Positions 61,181-64,000 of a DNA stretch of 64,000 nt are shown piece after piece. Source of the stretch: Aquanectria penicillioides. Lineage: Eukaryota > Ascomycota > Sordariomycetes > Hypocreales > Nectriaceae. The stretch lies in assembly GCA_003415625.1 (NCBI GenBank), contig PYIU01000002.1, positions 5,890,001 to 5,954,000 of the forward strand. Reading direction: 5' to 3'. The notes beneath the pieces are model-generated. The model saw only the letters and a list, made by a program, of their open reading frames with translations. It was not told the origin of the DNA and did not search any database. Numbering within the stretch: the stretch's first letter is position 1; every line of letters begins with the position of its first letter. Position numbers and translations under genes: made by a program.

Positions 61181-64000
61181 TATACTCTTTAAAGAACTTG
61201 TTCTAAAAGAGACCTATTTGGCGCTGGCTTTAACTACCCTACTTACCCCCCCCCCTCCCCCTCCCCTTTATGTGCATATATATACATGCATTATTATAAG
61301 GCTGCAGTTAGTCAATCGATCGGTTAGTTAGGTAGTTATAGGCTAGGGTTATAGGCTAAGGATAAAAAATTATATATAAGTTATATAAATATTATATAAT
61401 AAAAAGTATAAATATTATATAATTTTTATATAACTTTATATAATTTAACTTTTTCTTTATTTATTTAGCTAATTATTATAGGGTTTTAACTCTTAAGGAG
61501 GTATTTAAAATTAAGTTATATAATAGGCCTTTTAGAAAGTTTATATATATATAATACTATATAATATAAATAGTAAACCTTTTGCCTTTTAAAATAGATA
61601 ATTTCTATTTTAATAAATAGTAAATATTAAGCTACTTTTAGTGCTAAACTAAAGGTTTTAATAGTTTAAGTTATTTTATTTAATTGCCTTTTTTAATGCT
61701 TTATATTTATAGCTTTTTATAGTTTTAGCTTTTTATTTTATATTTTATATATATATTTAGCTTTAATAATTAAAAAAGAAAAAAAAAGACTCTTAAATTC
61801 TATATAATATATAGTTTAAATAATATAAAAAACTATAATCTTTCTATTATAAATTTTAAATAAATATAAAAGCTATTTTATAATAACTATCTTTATATCC
61901 TTTATATTATCTATACTATTATTACTATTATTAATAATAGTAATAATAATAATTATAATTATTTTATAGCTTAATTAATCTATTTATTACTTTAATATAT
62001 AGGCTTAATTTACTATCTTTTTATTTAGCTAATTAAGCTTAACTTTAGCCTTTACTATATTCTATAGGATTGTATTATTAATTATATCCCTTTCCTTTAT
62101 CTCTATTAATAGTATAATATTATTTAGCAATTAGCACTATAATAGCTATATATATAAGCTATAAAAATTGCATTTTAATTGCATTATAGTATTAACTTTT
62201 TTCTTTTTGCTATTATTTTTATTTAAGACTATATAGCTACTATAAAGCTTAAAATTAGCCTTAATTAGTATTTAACCTTATACCTTATAGTTAGTATAGA
62301 TAAAGGCAATAGTATAAAGCAAACCCTTTTATAATACTTTATGCTTTTACTATAGCTATTTCCTTACTATTAAATTAATCCTTTTACTTAATAGTATTAG
62401 TATTAATATACCTTTAAGTAAGCCTATAAAGTTATAGCTCTTTATTAAATCTATTAATAGTATAATAGCTATTAAAAAGCTAAAATAAATAATAATATTA
62501 TTTAATATCTATTAGCTATAATGCTTTAGATTAATTATAATATAAATAGCTATATAATTTATACTATTAACTACCTTAAGGCTTTAATATTTATTCTTTA
62601 TTATTACTATTAATATATTAAAAATATATATAAATATAGTTAATATAGAGATTTTATTATTATTGCTTAAACTTAAGATTATAATTGCCTTTATTTATAT
62701 AGAATAATTATAGCTACTTTTTATTTAAGTATATTTAAATAGAAAGATATATAATAGCTTTTATATATATTTTTAAAAGGCTAAAGCTGCCTTTATATTA
62801 AGGTTTTAATAGTTTTAATTTAATAGTATAATTATAAAGATATTTATTTTCTATAGGATTTTATACTTTAATTAAAAGTAATAGCTATTAAATATATTAA
62901 TATTAATATAATCTTAAATCTTTATATAAATATAATATAATAAAGCAAATAGCTTAAAGTCCTTAATAATATAGACCTACTCTTTAAGCATTATTACTAT
63001 TATAAACTTCTTCTATAATATATATACTTTATTATAGTTCTATTTATATAAATTCTTATTTTAATTCTATAAGAATTTATTGCTATTTAATAAAAATATT
63101 TTATTTATAATTAGCTTAAATTAATAGAAATTACTATAAAATAGAATAATAAAAATGCCTTTAAAGCTTTTATTAAAGTACTTAATTAAATAATAAAGCT
63201 TATTATTAATCTTTAGTAATATATTAGCCTTAAGTATACTAACTTTATTAATAATAAATATCTATCTATTTCTTTATAATGCTTATATAGATCTATTTAT
63301 TACTTACTATTAGTTAATTAATCCCTTATTTATTGCATTATAGTTTTACTATAATAATAATAAAGATCTATTAATAGTAAGGCTATAAGCTAAATAAATA
63401 GTAATGCTATTAATACTTATTGCTATTATACTTAATATAGTAATTACTAATAGCTAATATAATATATTTTATTTAATAAAAAGCTTTATTATTGCCTTAA
63501 TTACTTAAAACTTATTTATATTGCCTTTACTATTAAAAAACTAATATAATTACTAAAAGCATTTATTTTCTTTAATACTAAAACTATTAATAGTATTATT
63601 ATTACTTTTTATAAGCTAAATATATTAATAAATTAATAAAAAGGCAATAGTTTATTGCTTATTAAATATAAACTATAAAGCAATATCTATTTTAAAGATT
63701 ATAATTATAAATATAAATGCCTATTTAATTATAACTATAGGACTATATAATAATAATAATATTGCTTTTTTTATTACTTTTATTATTATTTTAATGCCTT
63801 TTTTTTTTTTTTTTTTTCTTTATCTATCTTTAATATGCCTTAAATTTAATGCTTTATTGCTTTTAATAGCCTTAACTATTAAGCCTTAATAGCTATAATT
63901 TTACTTAAATTAAGCACTTAAGTCTAGCTACTATTAATATTATTATTTTCTATAAATATTAAATCTTTTTTTTTTCTTTTCTTTATTACTTAATGCTTTC
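61181..64000 (+). mobile_element. Dispersed repeat family D, copy 2 (runs off window)
   Basis: Matches 3252-6240 in the same orientation. It begins with one 34-bp hairpin unit (61185-61218), a C-rich tract (61248-61266) and a GC-richer patch (61215-61345) with CpG and TpG retained, where copy 1 is more mutated. It carries the same unidentified protein-like frame. It lacks about 85 bp present in copy 1. No end is reached within the window. Confidence 0.75.

Overview
The window is an AT-rich, gene-free block of nuclear DNA from a filamentous ascomycete (Pezizomycotina). It consists almost entirely of transposable elements destroyed by repeat-induced point mutation (RIP). C:G to T:A change is pervasive: TpA is abundant, CpA/TpG and CpG are scarce, and the remaining C lies mostly in CpT, CpC and GpC. 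Reading frames of recognisable retroelement proteins are broken only by TAA/TAG codons where Gln or Trp (occasionally Arg) is expected. Their catalytic Asp codons have become Asn. I find no intact host gene, rRNA, tRNA or CRISPR array.

Layout. 1-2540: internal part of a Ty1/copia element holding a 272-bp tandem repeat (1054-1692). 2541-3217: a reversed retroelement tail and a tRNA-derived SINE. 3218-7112: repeat family D, copy 1, into which a full-length Tad1/I-type LINE (7113-13742) has inserted with a 14-bp target-site duplication. 13756-21150: sequence that continues D on the far side of the LINE, including 14 tandem 21-bp units. 21377-29724: a second LINE copy on the minus strand, 5'-truncated and itself split by an unclassified 2.9-kb terminal-inverted-repeat transposon (23562-26462). 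29725-35891: older sequence with short tandem arrays and a Helitron Rep relic (about 34300-35750). 35892-42514: a third LINE copy, full length, minus strand, with target duplication. 42706-44850: a fourth LINE copy, plus strand, head to head with the third. 44851-53587: unclassified relic sequence with a second SINE (47235-47831). 53593-59118: a complete copia element with two 259-bp LTRs and a 5-bp target duplication (ATAGC). 59124-60433: unclassified. 60434-61180: a LINE fragment covering the reverse transcriptase. 61181-64000: family D, copy 2, running off the window.

The elements relate as hosts and guests. The LINE and the SINE share about 100 bp of 3' tail, ending in a (TAAA)-type repeat after a short palindrome. 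This fits a SINE that borrowed the tail of this LINE to use its reverse transcriptase. Nesting gives relative ages: D is older than LINE copy A, LINE copy 2 is older than the TIR transposon, the Helitron is older than LINE copy 3, and the 44.8-60.4 kb sequence is older than the copia element and SINE 2. A few short GC-richer islands (LTRs, SINE heads, LINE 5' end, first unit of the 272-bp repeat, 29725-29900) have largely escaped RIP.
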